Of a stretch of DNA of 15,056 nt, positions 1 to 7,058 are shown piece by piece (position 1 is the first letter of the stretch; each line of letters opens with the position of its first letter). This DNA is from UBA6136 sp041178325 (lineage in GTDB: Bacteria > Pseudomonadota > Gammaproteobacteria > Methylococcales > Methylococcaceae): assembly GCA_041178325.1 (NCBI GenBank), contig JBEGVN010000007.1, positions 1 through 15,056 of the forward strand, given 5' to 3'. The translations under genes and the position numbers were made by a program. A model generated the notes under the pieces. The model ran no database searches. It was not told the DNA's origin and saw only the letters and a list, made by a program, of their open reading frames with translations.

Positions 1-119
1 TGGAGGCACGCCGCCCCAAGGTTCGCTACCATGTCACATTTCCGACCTCCCTTTTTGCCGTTCTCAAACGCATCCTCTCCGATCGGGCGATGGATTGGGT
101 ATTGAGCAAGATCAACTGA
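1..119 (+). CDS. C-terminal end of a short-chain dehydrogenase/reductase (partial)
   Basis: An open frame enters from the left edge (first whole codon at 3) and stops at TGA 117-119, giving about 38 residues. The tail reads RPKVRYHVTFPTSLFAVLK and then a Leu/Ile/Arg-rich end. That pattern (basic-Pro-x-x-Arg-Tyr-x-Val-Thr-x-Pro-Thr, then a hydrophobic helix) resembles the C-terminal extension of YbbO-like SDR oxidoreductases, which use NAD(P)H on small hydrophobic or sugar-linked substrates. The Rossmann fold and the YxxxK active site lie outside the window, so the family call rests only on the tail. The next gene starts 15 nt downstream on the same strand, so this is probably an upstream member of the polysaccharide operon. 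Confidence 0.5.
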   Translation, partial: EARRPKVRYHVTFPTSLFAVLKRILSDRAMDWVLSKIN

Positions 120-134
120 CATAAAAAGGCACGC

Positions 135-1280
135 ATGTCATCGGTTCCGCTACACGCTGGCCCCACCCCTCCAAGGCATCTCGCGCTTTTTGTTTCCTTC
201 TCAGGGACCGGTGGCGTCGAGCGGGTGACCTTGAATCTCCTTCAGGGGCTCTCGATGGAGCCGAATGTCAGAGTCGATCTTCTCCTGGTGGTTGCTCGCC
301 GCGGCACGCCGCCAGTGATTCCCTGGCCCAATATTCGGGTCATCAATCTGGGTGTTCGCCATTCTCAGATGGCCATTCCAGCACTGATTCGCTACCTTCG
401 AAGCGAGCGGCCAGACGTTCTGATGGTTGCGAAAGATCGTGCCATCCGCACGGCCATCGTTGCACATGCGCTGGCGGGGGTTAAGACTCGCCTGGTCGGT
501 CAGCTGCACATGAACATGCAGGGCTTTCTCAAAAGCAAGTCCTTCTGGACTCGTTGGATGCGCCTTGCCCCGATGCGGTGGCTGTTTCCCTCGCTCGACA
601 GGATCATCGGGGTCTCAGAAGGGGTGGTGGAGGATACCCTTGAGATCACCAGGATGCCCAGGGACCGTGTGATTGCCATTCGCAATCCCGTCATTACGCC
701 CGAGCTTGAAGTTATGGCAAAGGCCGAGGTCACTCATCCCTGGTTTGAAGAGGCGATTCCGATTGTTTTGGGGGCAGGGCGTTTGACCCCTGAAAAGGAT
801 TTTCCGACGCTTATACGCGCCTTTGCTCGGCTGCGGGAACAAAGGCCCGCGCGATTGGTGATCATCGGTGAGGGACCACTGGAGGCAAGTCTTCGCGAGC
901 TGACCCGGACATTGGGTATCGAGGCCGATGTCGATTTTCCGGGATTTACCGCCAACCCGTTTGCCTATATGCAAAGAGCGGCTCTTTTTGTCATGTCCTC
1001 AGCCTGGGAAGGTTCGGGGAATGTCCTTGTGGAAGCGCTGGCCTTGGGGACCCCTTCAGTTTCGACGGATTGTCCCTTTGGGCCAAGAGAGACGCTCGCG
1101 GATGGCCGGTATGGCGCTTTGGTTCCTGTCGGGGATGATGCATCACTCGCGAAAGCGATGGCGGTGACGCTTGAGAATCCCCTGCCGGCAGAGACCCTCA
1201 AGGCGGGTGTGCGTGAATTTGAGATCGGCTTCAGTGCCCGCCGCTATCTCGATGTCCTTTTTGCCGAGGAAACGCATTGA
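135..1280 (+). CDS. Glycosyltransferase family 4 (GT-B fold)
   Basis: This 381-residue protein is a retaining, nucleotide-sugar-dependent glycosyltransferase, expected at the inner face of the cytoplasmic membrane where it would add a sugar to a lipid-linked glycan. The N-terminal acceptor half opens with a beta strand and the glycine-rich GTGGVER turn (residues 24-30). The C-terminal donor half has GRLTPEKDF (215-223), IIGEGP (243-248) and the EX7E pair Glu292/Glu300, followed by ALGTPSVSTDCPFGPRE. These are the usual GT4 donor-site landmarks, and the length is normal for the family. ATG 135 is preceded by only a weak AAAAGG. Its stop overlaps the next gene's TTG start by 4 nt (TTGA). Donor and acceptor sugars cannot be told from sequence. 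Confidence 0.9.
   Translation: MSSVPLHAGPTPPRHLALFVSFSGTGGVERVTLNLLQGLSMEPNVRVDLLLVVARRGTPPVIPWPNIRVINLGVRHSQMAIPALIRYLRSERPDVLMVAKDRAIRTAIVAHALAGVKTRLVGQLHMNMQGFLKSKSFWTRWMRLAPMRWLFPSLDRIIGVSEGVVEDTLEITRMPRDRVIAIRNPVITPELEVMAKAEVTHPWFEEAIPIVLGAGRLTPEKDFPTLIRAFARLREQRPARLVIIGEGPLEASLRELTRTLGIEADVDFPGFTANPFAYMQRAALFVMSSAWEGSGNVLVEALALGTPSVSTDCPFGPRETLADGRYGALVPVGDDASLAKAMAVTLENPLPAETLKAGVREFEIGFSARRYLDVLFAEETH
1266..1270 (+). promoter_or_regulatory. Ribosome binding site supporting the TTG start at 1277
   Basis: GAGGA lies 6 nt before TTG 1277, inside the end of the glycosyltransferase gene. No in-frame ATG or GTG stands near the expected N-terminus, so this site supports the TTG start and a TTGA stop/start overlap. 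Confidence 0.55.
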
Positions 1281-2497
1281 AAAGTACCGCTACAGCCGGG
1301 TCAGGCGTTCCGGGGCCTTCGACCCGGATCATCGAACTGGGTGTCCTCAGCCTGGTTTTGTCCCTGCTCTTTGCGCGCGGCACCTTTCATCAAGCGCTGG
1401 ATATTCTTGCCATTGGCGTCCTTCTTAAGGGCATTGGCGCTGAACGTCCCCTCATGATGCCACCCTCAGCGCGCTGGGCTCTGGGTGCAATTGCCCTGAT
1501 CTGGTGCTGGGGCGTTATCCCCAATCAGGGACAGTTCTGGCAGACCGGCAATGGACTCATCTGGCTGGGGCTCGTCCTGGTCGGTGTCCTCCAGGTCCCT
1601 GACCGGCTTTTTTCGAAAGTCGCTTGGCGCGATCTTGCTGATCCTCTGCTGGCGGCCTTTGTGGTTTTCAATGGCGTTGCCGACGGTCTCTATCAGGGAC
1701 CTCTATTTGAAGGCAGGGGATACCCCGGGCTTTTCAGTAACATTCATTACCTTTCAGAATACGTGGTCCTGACGGCGCCGGCTCTGATGCTGGCTGTTCT
1801 GAAAAATCGGGGTGGTTTGCGATACCTCTATCTTGCCGTACTCATCGGGGATCTTTTTTTACTTTTGATCTCGAAGTCGCGGCCGGGTTTCTTGGCGGCC
1901 GTCGCCTCGGCTCTGGTGTTGATTCCCTTGGTGGCTCCTGTCGCGCGGCTCATGATTGCAGGAGGCATGACTCTCATTCTCGGAACGCTCTATTTTGGCG
2001 ATATCGGACATTTTTCCGAACGGGTCGATGACCTTTTCATCAATCTTCGATGGGATGAACGGGCAGAGATTTGGCTTCAGGTCTTTGACATGTTGATCGG
2101 CAATTCCCAGATGCAGTGGCTTTTTGGGCATGGGCTGGGTCAGTTTTTGATGGATTTCCATAGCCGAGGCGTTGAACAGCAATTTCGCGTCTTTCTTTCC
2201 CCGCACAACTTTGTTTTTGAAATCCTCTACAGCCACGGAATCTTGGGACTTCTCCTGATCATGGGCGCGGTTTTGACGCTCCTTGGTGGTCTGGTTCGAG
2301 CGCTGGGGAGAGGCGCGAATGCAAAGGTGCGCCTTGAAGGTTACGTTTTGGTATCGATGCTGACCGCTTCTCTGGTGCATGGGGTCTTTACCATTCCCTT
2401 CTTTTCGAGGGATTTCCTTTTACCCTTTGGGATTGTGGTCAGTCTGGTTCTGCTTTACATCGAACGGGCTCGCAAGGCCCCATCCCTTGGACGCTGA
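1277..2497 (+). CDS. O-antigen ligase / polysaccharide polymerase family membrane protein
   Basis: This 406-residue polytopic membrane protein is mostly hydrophobic, with roughly ten or more candidate transmembrane stretches (for example residues 20-35, 69-81, 94-107, 162-176, 182-198, 206-240, 320-342, 354-375 and 380-396). The Wzy_C/WaaL-type signature is visible: SKSRPG (199-204) at a helix end, then a non-helical loop with GHGLGQF (284-290), SPHN (308-311) and HGILGL (320-325). Family members act on the periplasmic side, joining lipid-linked glycan units into a chain (Wzy) or transferring glycan to an acceptor (WaaL or protein O-oligosaccharyltransferase). Sequence alone does not separate these roles. 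The start is TTG with a good GAGGA site, and it overlaps the preceding glycosyltransferase by 4 nt. A T7 run occurs at 1854-1860. Confidence 0.85.
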   Translation: MKSTATAGSGVPGPSTRIIELGVLSLVLSLLFARGTFHQALDILAIGVLLKGIGAERPLMMPPSARWALGAIALIWCWGVIPNQGQFWQTGNGLIWLGLVLVGVLQVPDRLFSKVAWRDLADPLLAAFVVFNGVADGLYQGPLFEGRGYPGLFSNIHYLSEYVVLTAPALMLAVLKNRGGLRYLYLAVLIGDLFLLLISKSRPGFLAAVASALVLIPLVAPVARLMIAGGMTLILGTLYFGDIGHFSERVDDLFINLRWDERAEIWLQVFDMLIGNSQMQWLFGHGLGQFLMDFHSRGVEQQFRVFLSPHNFVFEILYSHGILGLLLIMGAVLTLLGGLVRALGRGANAKVRLEGYVLVSMLTASLVHGVFTIPFFSRDFLLPFGIVVSLVLLYIERARKAPSLGR

Positions 2498-2501
2498 TGT
2501 C

Positions 2502-3497
2502 ATGTCGATTCACCCTCCTGTCAGCCTGATCATCCCTAATTACAACGGCGCAAAGCTCCTGAGAGAAAATCTCCCAACGGTACGCGCTGCGCTTTTGGCA
2601 TATCCTGGCGGGGGACAGTTGATCGTTGTCGACGATGGCTCGCATGATGAAAGTCTGGAGGTTCTCAAAAACGAGTTCCTGGACGTTCAATGCGTGACCC
2701 ACACCGAAAACCGCGGCTTTTCAGAAGCCATTCATTCCGGGGTTCAGGCCGCCACAAATGAAGTCCTGATCCTTTTGAATTCAGACGTCCAGCCTGAACC
2801 TGACTTCATAGTGCCCCTGGTAGCCCGGCTTCAGCACGGCGATGTCTTTGCCGTTCAATCGGCTATTCGGGTGGATCAACCTGAGCCGCATCCCTACTGT
2901 CTCAGTCGCTATGTGTTTCGCCTGGGCGCCTTGAAACGTTTGCCGACACCGGATCTGGGCCGGGAAGGCTGGATGTGTCTCTACGCCTCCGGTGGCTCCA
3001 TGGCGGTCAGCCGTTCTAAATTCCTGGCGCTTGGCGGATTTTTACCCCTACTGAAGCCTTTTTACTGGGAAGACTTTGACCTTGGGCTTCGGGCCTGGCG
3101 CAGGGGTTGGCAAACCTGGCTGGAACCTCGAAGTCTGGTTTTGCATCAGGAGAAAGGCTCGATTCGGGATCATGTCAAAAAGCGAAAGATTCGCTGGGCG
3201 CTGCAACGCAACAAGCTTCTCGCTGAATGGATCCATTATCCGGGCTTGAGTCTTTTGTTGACGGCACCTCCCCGCATCTTGATTCGCCTTCTATTAAGGC
3301 TGATCTCGGGGGATGTCGGCTATCTTTCGGCTTTGGGGAGCGCGCTTTCAAAATTACCTGAGGTCCTTGCGATCCGTCGGGAAATCGCGGCTACCGCTGC
3401 AATGGGTTTTGGTGATGTCTTGGGCGCGATCGAAGAGGAAAATGCAGCGCATACCGAACTCGACCGCAAGGGTTCTGGAGGGTGTTGTGGCGTTTGA
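2502..3497 (+). CDS. Glycosyltransferase family 2 (GT-A fold), rhamnosyltransferase-like
   Basis: The product is 331 residues from ATG 2502. A longer open frame extends upstream into the preceding gene but has no family homology there, and conserved sequence begins at VSLIIPNYNG (7-16). GT-A landmarks are VDDGS (43-47), NRGFSEA (70-76), the LNSDV metal/nucleotide motif (92-96, Asp95), a Gly-Gly acceptor loop (164-165) and YWEDFDLGLR with the catalytic Glu-Asp pair (190-191). Such inverting enzymes add one sugar to a growing lipid-linked chain, often rhamnose in this subgroup. Residues 246-285 hold a hydrophobic segment that may lie on the membrane. The last residues, SGGCCGV, are encoded by the Shine-Dalgarno region of the next gene, so the Cys-Cys end may be incidental. 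It overlaps that gene by 11 nt. Confidence 0.88.
   Translation: MSIHPPVSLIIPNYNGAKLLRENLPTVRAALLAYPGGGQLIVVDDGSHDESLEVLKNEFLDVQCVTHTENRGFSEAIHSGVQAATNEVLILLNSDVQPEPDFIVPLVARLQHGDVFAVQSAIRVDQPEPHPYCLSRYVFRLGALKRLPTPDLGREGWMCLYASGGSMAVSRSKFLALGGFLPLLKPFYWEDFDLGLRAWRRGWQTWLEPRSLVLHQEKGSIRDHVKKRKIRWALQRNKLLAEWIHYPGLSLLLTAPPRILIRLLLRLISGDVGYLSALGSALSKLPEVLAIRREIAATAAMGFGDVLGAIEEENAAHTELDRKGSGGCCGV
3477..3482 (+). promoter_or_regulatory. Ribosome binding site fixing a GTG start at 3487
   Basis: GGAGGG stands 4 nt before GTG 3487 and inside the end of the upstream glycosyltransferase gene. It favours the GTG over the more distant upstream in-frame ATG codons, whose encoded residues do not look like the family. 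Confidence 0.6.
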
Positions 3498-4560
3498 AAT
3501 CCGAAAAGCCCGGGAGAGCGACCGCCCGGAGATCATCGGATTGATTCGTGACGTTTTTGGGGATGAAGCGGCGGACCGTGCGGATGCCCGTTGGGCCTGG
3601 CAATGGCATGAGGATCCCAAGCTCGAGGGCAGGGGCTACCAGGGAATGGTGGCGGTCTGGGAGGGGCAGTTGCTGGCGAGCATGGCCACGATCCCTTCAG
3701 GACTTTTTGTCGATGGAAAGCCTTTGCCTGATGCGGTCTGGTTCGCTGATGCTCTGGCGCATTGGAGTCGCGTTCGTAAAGCCCTTCGGAGCCTTAAAAA
3801 ATCAGGTCTTAAGGATGAGGGCCTTGATCTGTCCTCAGGGCTCGTTGGAGCTATCCTCAATCATCCTGAATGTCCGCGTCATCACCTCGGGAAGCATCTG
3901 ACTGATCCCATGCTGGTCGTGGCCTACAAGGTTGGTACGGTGGATCAACCGGGAACGGGGAGCTGGGCCCGAACCGTCTCCTTGAAAGCCTTGCTGGCCC
4001 GCTATCTGGGCCGCCCCTTGGGCTGGTTTTTGGGGGCATTCGCTGATCTTTTCCTGCCGGCGATCCCCAAGCCAACAGCGCCTGTTGGCATCCATGAGGG
4101 TCCCTTTGATGCCCGATTCGACGACTTGTTCGAGGACGCACTGCGCCATCATCGCGCGATTACTCGGCGGGATGCGGCGGTATTGAACTGGCGTTACCGA
4201 AAAAATCCCGACGCTTCTTATGACGTCCTCAGCGTTTCCGAGGGAGAGATCCTCTTGGGGTATCTCGTGATGGGGCGTTTCGAGCGGCACGGGCAACCTC
4301 GAGCCCATATCCTTGATCTTCTGGCGCGAAAAGATGACCCGATGGTGCTCAGAAGTCTTCTTGCTGAGTCCCTAAGACGGCTTCGCCGGGAGGGTGTGAC
4401 GCGGCTTGAGTGCTATACCGGATCGCGGGTGGTTCAGCAGGTTCTTGGGGACTTAGGGTTTCGCCAACGCCTGCACAGGGGGCAGTCCATGCCTACCTTG
4501 GTCCGGCGAATTGAAGTCCCCGAGCTCTACGTCACCCGAGGAGATGGGGATGGCGGCTGA
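3487..4560 (+). CDS. GNAT-family acyltransferase-like protein of the polysaccharide locus
   Basis: The product is 357 residues from GTG 3487. The first 80 or so read like a GNAT domain: FEIRKARESDRPEIIGLIRDVFG, then a Trp-rich helix (WAWQWHEDP), then a strand ending GQLLASMATIP. A middle section (about 80-240) carries an H-P-E-C-P-R-H-H cluster and a hydrophobic stretch. A second GNAT-like half covers about 240-340, with GYLVMGRF, an Arg-rich helix (LRRLRREGVTRLECY) and LGDLGFRQR near the end. Duplicated GNAT proteins of this size occur in capsule and exosortase-type EPS clusters, where they are thought to N-acylate amino sugars. That role is inferred here, and no acyl-CoA pyrophosphate loop (Q/RxxGxG/A) is clear. 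Overlaps of 11 nt with the genes on both sides suggest translational coupling. Confidence 0.65.
   Translation: MAFEIRKARESDRPEIIGLIRDVFGDEAADRADARWAWQWHEDPKLEGRGYQGMVAVWEGQLLASMATIPSGLFVDGKPLPDAVWFADALAHWSRVRKALRSLKKSGLKDEGLDLSSGLVGAILNHPECPRHHLGKHLTDPMLVVAYKVGTVDQPGTGSWARTVSLKALLARYLGRPLGWFLGAFADLFLPAIPKPTAPVGIHEGPFDARFDDLFEDALRHHRAITRRDAAVLNWRYRKNPDASYDVLSVSEGEILLGYLVMGRFERHGQPRAHILDLLARKDDPMVLRSLLAESLRRLRREGVTRLECYTGSRVVQQVLGDLGFRQRLHRGQSMPTLVRRIEVPELYVTRGDGDGG
4538..4543 (+). promoter_or_regulatory. Ribosome binding site choosing ATG 4550
   Basis: GAGGAG is 6 nt before ATG 4550. The other candidates are worse: ATG 4544 abuts the site with no spacing, and TTG 4511 has no site. Confidence 0.6.
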
Positions 4561-5494
4561 ACTCTCTGTCATCGCCCGAATACTCGGATTCGATTGGAGG
4601 CGACTGCGGGCGTCCGTTTTTTCAAGGCGGTCTAAAAAAAGGCGTGAGGAGGAGGCTTCGCGCCAGTGGTTCCTTCTGTGCGGCCCGCGTCCGAATGATC
4701 TTGCCGTGGCTCCCGACCCGAAGACGCTGGAAGCACTGGTTCCGCCCCCTGATCGCTTTTGGGCAGATCCCTTTCTCTGGTCAACCCCGGATCGACAGCA
4801 CCTCTTCTTTGAGGAATACCCTTATGCCGAAGGGCGAGGGCGGATCAGCGTCATGGAAATTGATGCCATGGGCAAGCGGATGAGCGAGCCTGAAATCGTT
4901 CTCGCGGAACCTCATCATCTCTCGTACCCCTATCTTTTCAGCGTGGACGGGGCGCTTTACATGGTTCCAGAGCAAAAGGCAGCCCGTCGGGTCGACGTCT
5001 ATCGCTGTGAGGCATACCCTTCCAAATTTGTGCGGGTGGCCACTTGGTTCAAAGGCGTTCGCATGGTCGATGTGACTGTGTTCGAACACGAGGGCCGTTG
5101 GTGGCTCTTTTGTGCGGTCAAGACGAAGGGGCTACGCTACGATGAGAGTCTTTGCGCTTATTACGCAGACCATCCGCTAAAAGGCACCTGGACACCCCAT
5201 CCTTTGAATCCGCTGGTTCGAGATTTTCGACGAGGCCGCCCTGGTGGGCGGGTGTTTTTGGACGCGTCAGGCCGTCTTTTGAGGCCTTCGCAGGATTGTG
5301 GAGCCCATTACGGCGCAGGGCTCAACCTTTCCGAAATTGAAGAACTGACGCCCAACACTTACCGTGAAAGACCCCTTTGGCACCTGACCGGTCTTGACGC
5401 GGGGGGGTGGCGAGGGCTCCATCACCTGGATGTTCACGGCAACCTGATGGTCATGGACGCCGAAAGAAATCTCCTCTCAGAGGCGATTACTTAG
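4550..5494 (+). CDS. GINT1-type five-bladed beta-propeller protein (GH43/GH68-like fold), putative sugar-modifying enzyme
   Basis: The product is 314 residues from ATG 4550. After a basic N-terminus (RSKKRREEE, 27-35) come repeated blade motifs: FWADPFLW (70-77), LFFEEYPYAEGRGRI (85-99), HLSYPYLF (123-130), YMVPEQ (137-142), DVTVFEHEGRWWLF (174-187), GRLLRPSQDCGAHYG (241-255) and a closing HHLDV (291-295). This matches the domain at the N-terminus of plant GINT1 (glucosamine inositolphosphorylceramide transferase) and of bacterial EPS-locus proteins, where it can be fused to a formyltransferase or a glycosyltransferase. Here it stands alone. The paired acidic residues at blade starts suggest carbohydrate binding or hydrolysis, but no reaction can be assigned. 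It is the last gene of the polysaccharide run and overlaps the upstream gene by 11 nt. Homopolymers A7 (4634-4640) and G7 (5401-5407) lie inside it. Confidence 0.7.
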   Translation: MAAELSVIARILGFDWRRLRASVFSRRSKKRREEEASRQWFLLCGPRPNDLAVAPDPKTLEALVPPPDRFWADPFLWSTPDRQHLFFEEYPYAEGRGRISVMEIDAMGKRMSEPEIVLAEPHHLSYPYLFSVDGALYMVPEQKAARRVDVYRCEAYPSKFVRVATWFKGVRMVDVTVFEHEGRWWLFCAVKTKGLRYDESLCAYYADHPLKGTWTPHPLNPLVRDFRRGRPGGRVFLDASGRLLRPSQDCGAHYGAGLNLSEIEELTPNTYRERPLWHLTGLDAGGWRGLHHLDVHGNLMVMDAERNLLSEAIT

Positions 5495-5514
5495 CCTTTA
5501 GAAGACACTATATC

Positions 5515-5543
5515 TTGCCGGTGTTTTGGGGTAATGGGACAAT
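5515..5543 (+). promoter_or_regulatory. Candidate sigma-70 promoter for rpe-gph-trpE
   Basis: TTGCCG (5515-5520) and GACAAT (5538-5543) are separated by 17 bp, and each matches the consensus at four of six positions. It sits in the 127-nt gap after the polysaccharide genes and about 80 nt before rpe. This is a plausible but weak match. The rest of the gap shows no obvious terminator. Confidence 0.3.
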
Positions 5544-5621
5544 GGACAGCTTGGTTGAAGGGTGGCCAGAGTCTTGCCCAGACGCCCGAACTGAATTCGA
5601 ACCTATTATTGCGAGGCCCAT

Positions 5622-6359
5622 ATGAACAAGCCCTGGATTGCCCCCTCCATCCTGTCTGCCGATTTTGCCCGTTTGGGTGAGGAAGTTGTGAACGTCCTTA
5701 CGGCGGGCGCTGACGTTGTGCATTTCGATGTCATGGACAATCACTACGTTCCCAATCTGACGATTGGCCCGCTGGTTTGTGAAGCACTGCGCAAGCATGG
5801 CGTCACAGCACCCATCGACGTTCATCTGATGGTCAAGCCGGTGGATCGCATCATCCCGGACTTTGCCAAGGCCGGTGCGACCTATATCACCTTCCACCCG
5901 GAAGCCTCCGAGCACATCGATCGCACTATTGGCTTGATCCGTGAAGCCGGTTGCAAACCGGGTCTGGTGTTCAATCCTGCAACGCCGATCGACGTCCTCG
6001 AGTACACCCTCGACAACATCGACATGGTTCTCCTGATGTCGGTCAACCCGGGTTTTGGCGGTCAGAAGTTTATTCCCTACGTTCTTGAAAAGGCCCGTCA
6101 TCTTCGCCAGATCATTGACGCTTCCGGTCGCGACATTCGCCTCGAAATCGATGGTGGCGTTGGACCGGCCAACATTCGTGAAATTCGAGAAGCTGGGGTT
6201 GATACCTTTGTCGCAGGCTCTGCAGTCTTTGGTGCGGCCAATGCCGCTGATCCGAATCGCTACGACACCATCATCAAGAAATTGCGTGACGAACTGGCCC
6301 TGGCTGCGCCGGTCGAAGCCCAAAAGAGCGGCGGATGTTGCGGCGGCGGCCATCACTAG
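5622..6359 (+). CDS. rpe: Ribulose-phosphate 3-epimerase
   Basis: The enzyme interconverts D-ribulose 5-phosphate and D-xylulose 5-phosphate in the cytosol, serving the pentose phosphate pathway and, in autotrophs, the Calvin cycle. It is a TIM barrel of 245 residues. Family motifs are all present: APSILSADF (7-15, Ser9), VHFDVMDN (33-40, His34 and Asp36), DVHLMV (66-71, His68), MSVNPGFGGQKF (139-150), EIDGGV (175-180, catalytic Asp177) and VAGSAVFG (197-204). The metal and acid/base residues are intact. The C-terminal tail is longer than usual and ends KSGGCCGGGHH, from codons shared with the start of gph. ATG 5622 has a GAGG element a few bases upstream. It overlaps gph by 25 nt, so the two are likely cotranslated. 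Confidence 0.97.
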   Translation: MNKPWIAPSILSADFARLGEEVVNVLTAGADVVHFDVMDNHYVPNLTIGPLVCEALRKHGVTAPIDVHLMVKPVDRIIPDFAKAGATYITFHPEASEHIDRTIGLIREAGCKPGLVFNPATPIDVLEYTLDNIDMVLLMSVNPGFGGQKFIPYVLEKARHLRQIIDASGRDIRLEIDGGVGPANIREIREAGVDTFVAGSAVFGAANAADPNRYDTIIKKLRDELALAAPVEAQKSGGCCGGGHH

Positions 6360-7030
6360 TCCTTTTTGACCTCGACGGTACACTGGTCGACAGCGCGCCG
6401 GATCTGGCTTTAGCCGTTGACCGGATGCTCGTGGCTCTCGGCCGTGAGCCGGCCGGTGAGGCCCGGGTCAGAGAGTGGATTGGTCGCGGGCAGCCGATGT
6501 TGATCAAGCGCGCCTTGAGCGGCGCGCTGTGGCCTGAGGGCATGCCTGAGGACTTCGATCGGGCTCAGGAACTCTATGTCGAGTTCTACGGCGCGGGCCT
6601 TGCTGAGAAAAGCCGGCTTTACCCTGGCGTCCTCGAGTGTCTGGAGGCGCTTCGGGCTCTGGGTATTCCGATGGCCTGCGTGACCAACAAGGATTCCCGC
6701 TTTACGGCGAGAGTGCTCGAGAGTCTGGGCATCCTGCGTTATTTCGATGTTCTGGCTTCGGGCGATGAGTTTCCGCGGCCAAAGCCCGACCCCGATGCGC
6801 TGCTGGATACGGCGCGCCGCCTTGGAGTTGCGCCTGAAGATACGATCATGGTCGGCGACTCCTCTGCCGATGCGAAGGCAGCCCGTGCAGCCGGCATGAT
6901 GCTTGTCATGGTCCCTTACGGCTATCATGGGGAGGATACCGTCGAATCGTTTCTGCCTGACCTTTTGCTTTCGGACTTGAATGAACTCCCACGGTGGATC
7001 GAAGCGGCTGAATCGAGTGCGCTCCATTGA
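6335..7030 (+). CDS. gph: Phosphoglycolate phosphatase (HAD superfamily)
   Basis: The enzyme hydrolyses 2-phosphoglycolate, formed by Rubisco oxygenation or from oxidised DNA ends, to glycolate. It has 231 residues with all HAD motifs: motif I FDLDGTLVDS (11-20, nucleophile Asp12 and Asp14), an alpha-helical cap (about 20-95), motif II VTNK (116-119), motif III Lys150 in PRPKPDP, and motif IV MVGDSSAD (172-179). The cap length and the position after rpe fit Gph better than other HAD phosphatases. ATG 6335 lies inside the end of rpe after GAGCGGCGG. It is separated from trpE by 28 nt, and rpe-gph-trpE is a common order in betaproteobacteria. Confidence 0.93.
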   Translation: MLRRRPSLVLFDLDGTLVDSAPDLALAVDRMLVALGREPAGEARVREWIGRGQPMLIKRALSGALWPEGMPEDFDRAQELYVEFYGAGLAEKSRLYPGVLECLEALRALGIPMACVTNKDSRFTARVLESLGILRYFDVLASGDEFPRPKPDPDALLDTARRLGVAPEDTIMVGDSSADAKAARAAGMMLVMVPYGYHGEDTVESFLPDLLLSDLNELPRWIEAAESSALH

Positions 7031-7058
7031 TCGATAACGGATCCCTATTGAAAAAAAC

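Noticed and set aside
1859..2380. Minus-strand frame of 173 residues opposite the polymerase/ligase gene
   Set aside because: The translation is rich in Gln, His and Arg, as expected of the complement of a membrane-protein gene, and has no start signal of note.
2379..2501. Upstream extension of the family 2 glycosyltransferase frame
   Set aside because: The 41 added residues overlap the preceding membrane-protein gene and lack homology. The conserved fold begins a few residues after ATG 2502.
3313..3486. Upstream extension of the GNAT frame
   Set aside because: It lies wholly inside the glycosyltransferase gene. The recognisable domain begins at FEIRKA, just after GTG 3487, which has a good ribosome site.
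3835..4308. Minus-strand frame of 157 residues opposite the GNAT gene
   Set aside because: No family features are seen, and the plus-strand product is recognisable and continuous.
5473..5483. CCTCT-C-AGAGG palindrome at the end of the propeller gene as a terminator
   Set aside because: It is inside the coding sequence, the loop would be a single base, and no T run follows.
5508..6383. Long minus-strand open frame (291 residues) opposite rpe
   Set aside because: It is a shadow of rpe codon bias. Its translation has no recognisable domain, while the plus strand encodes a complete epimerase.
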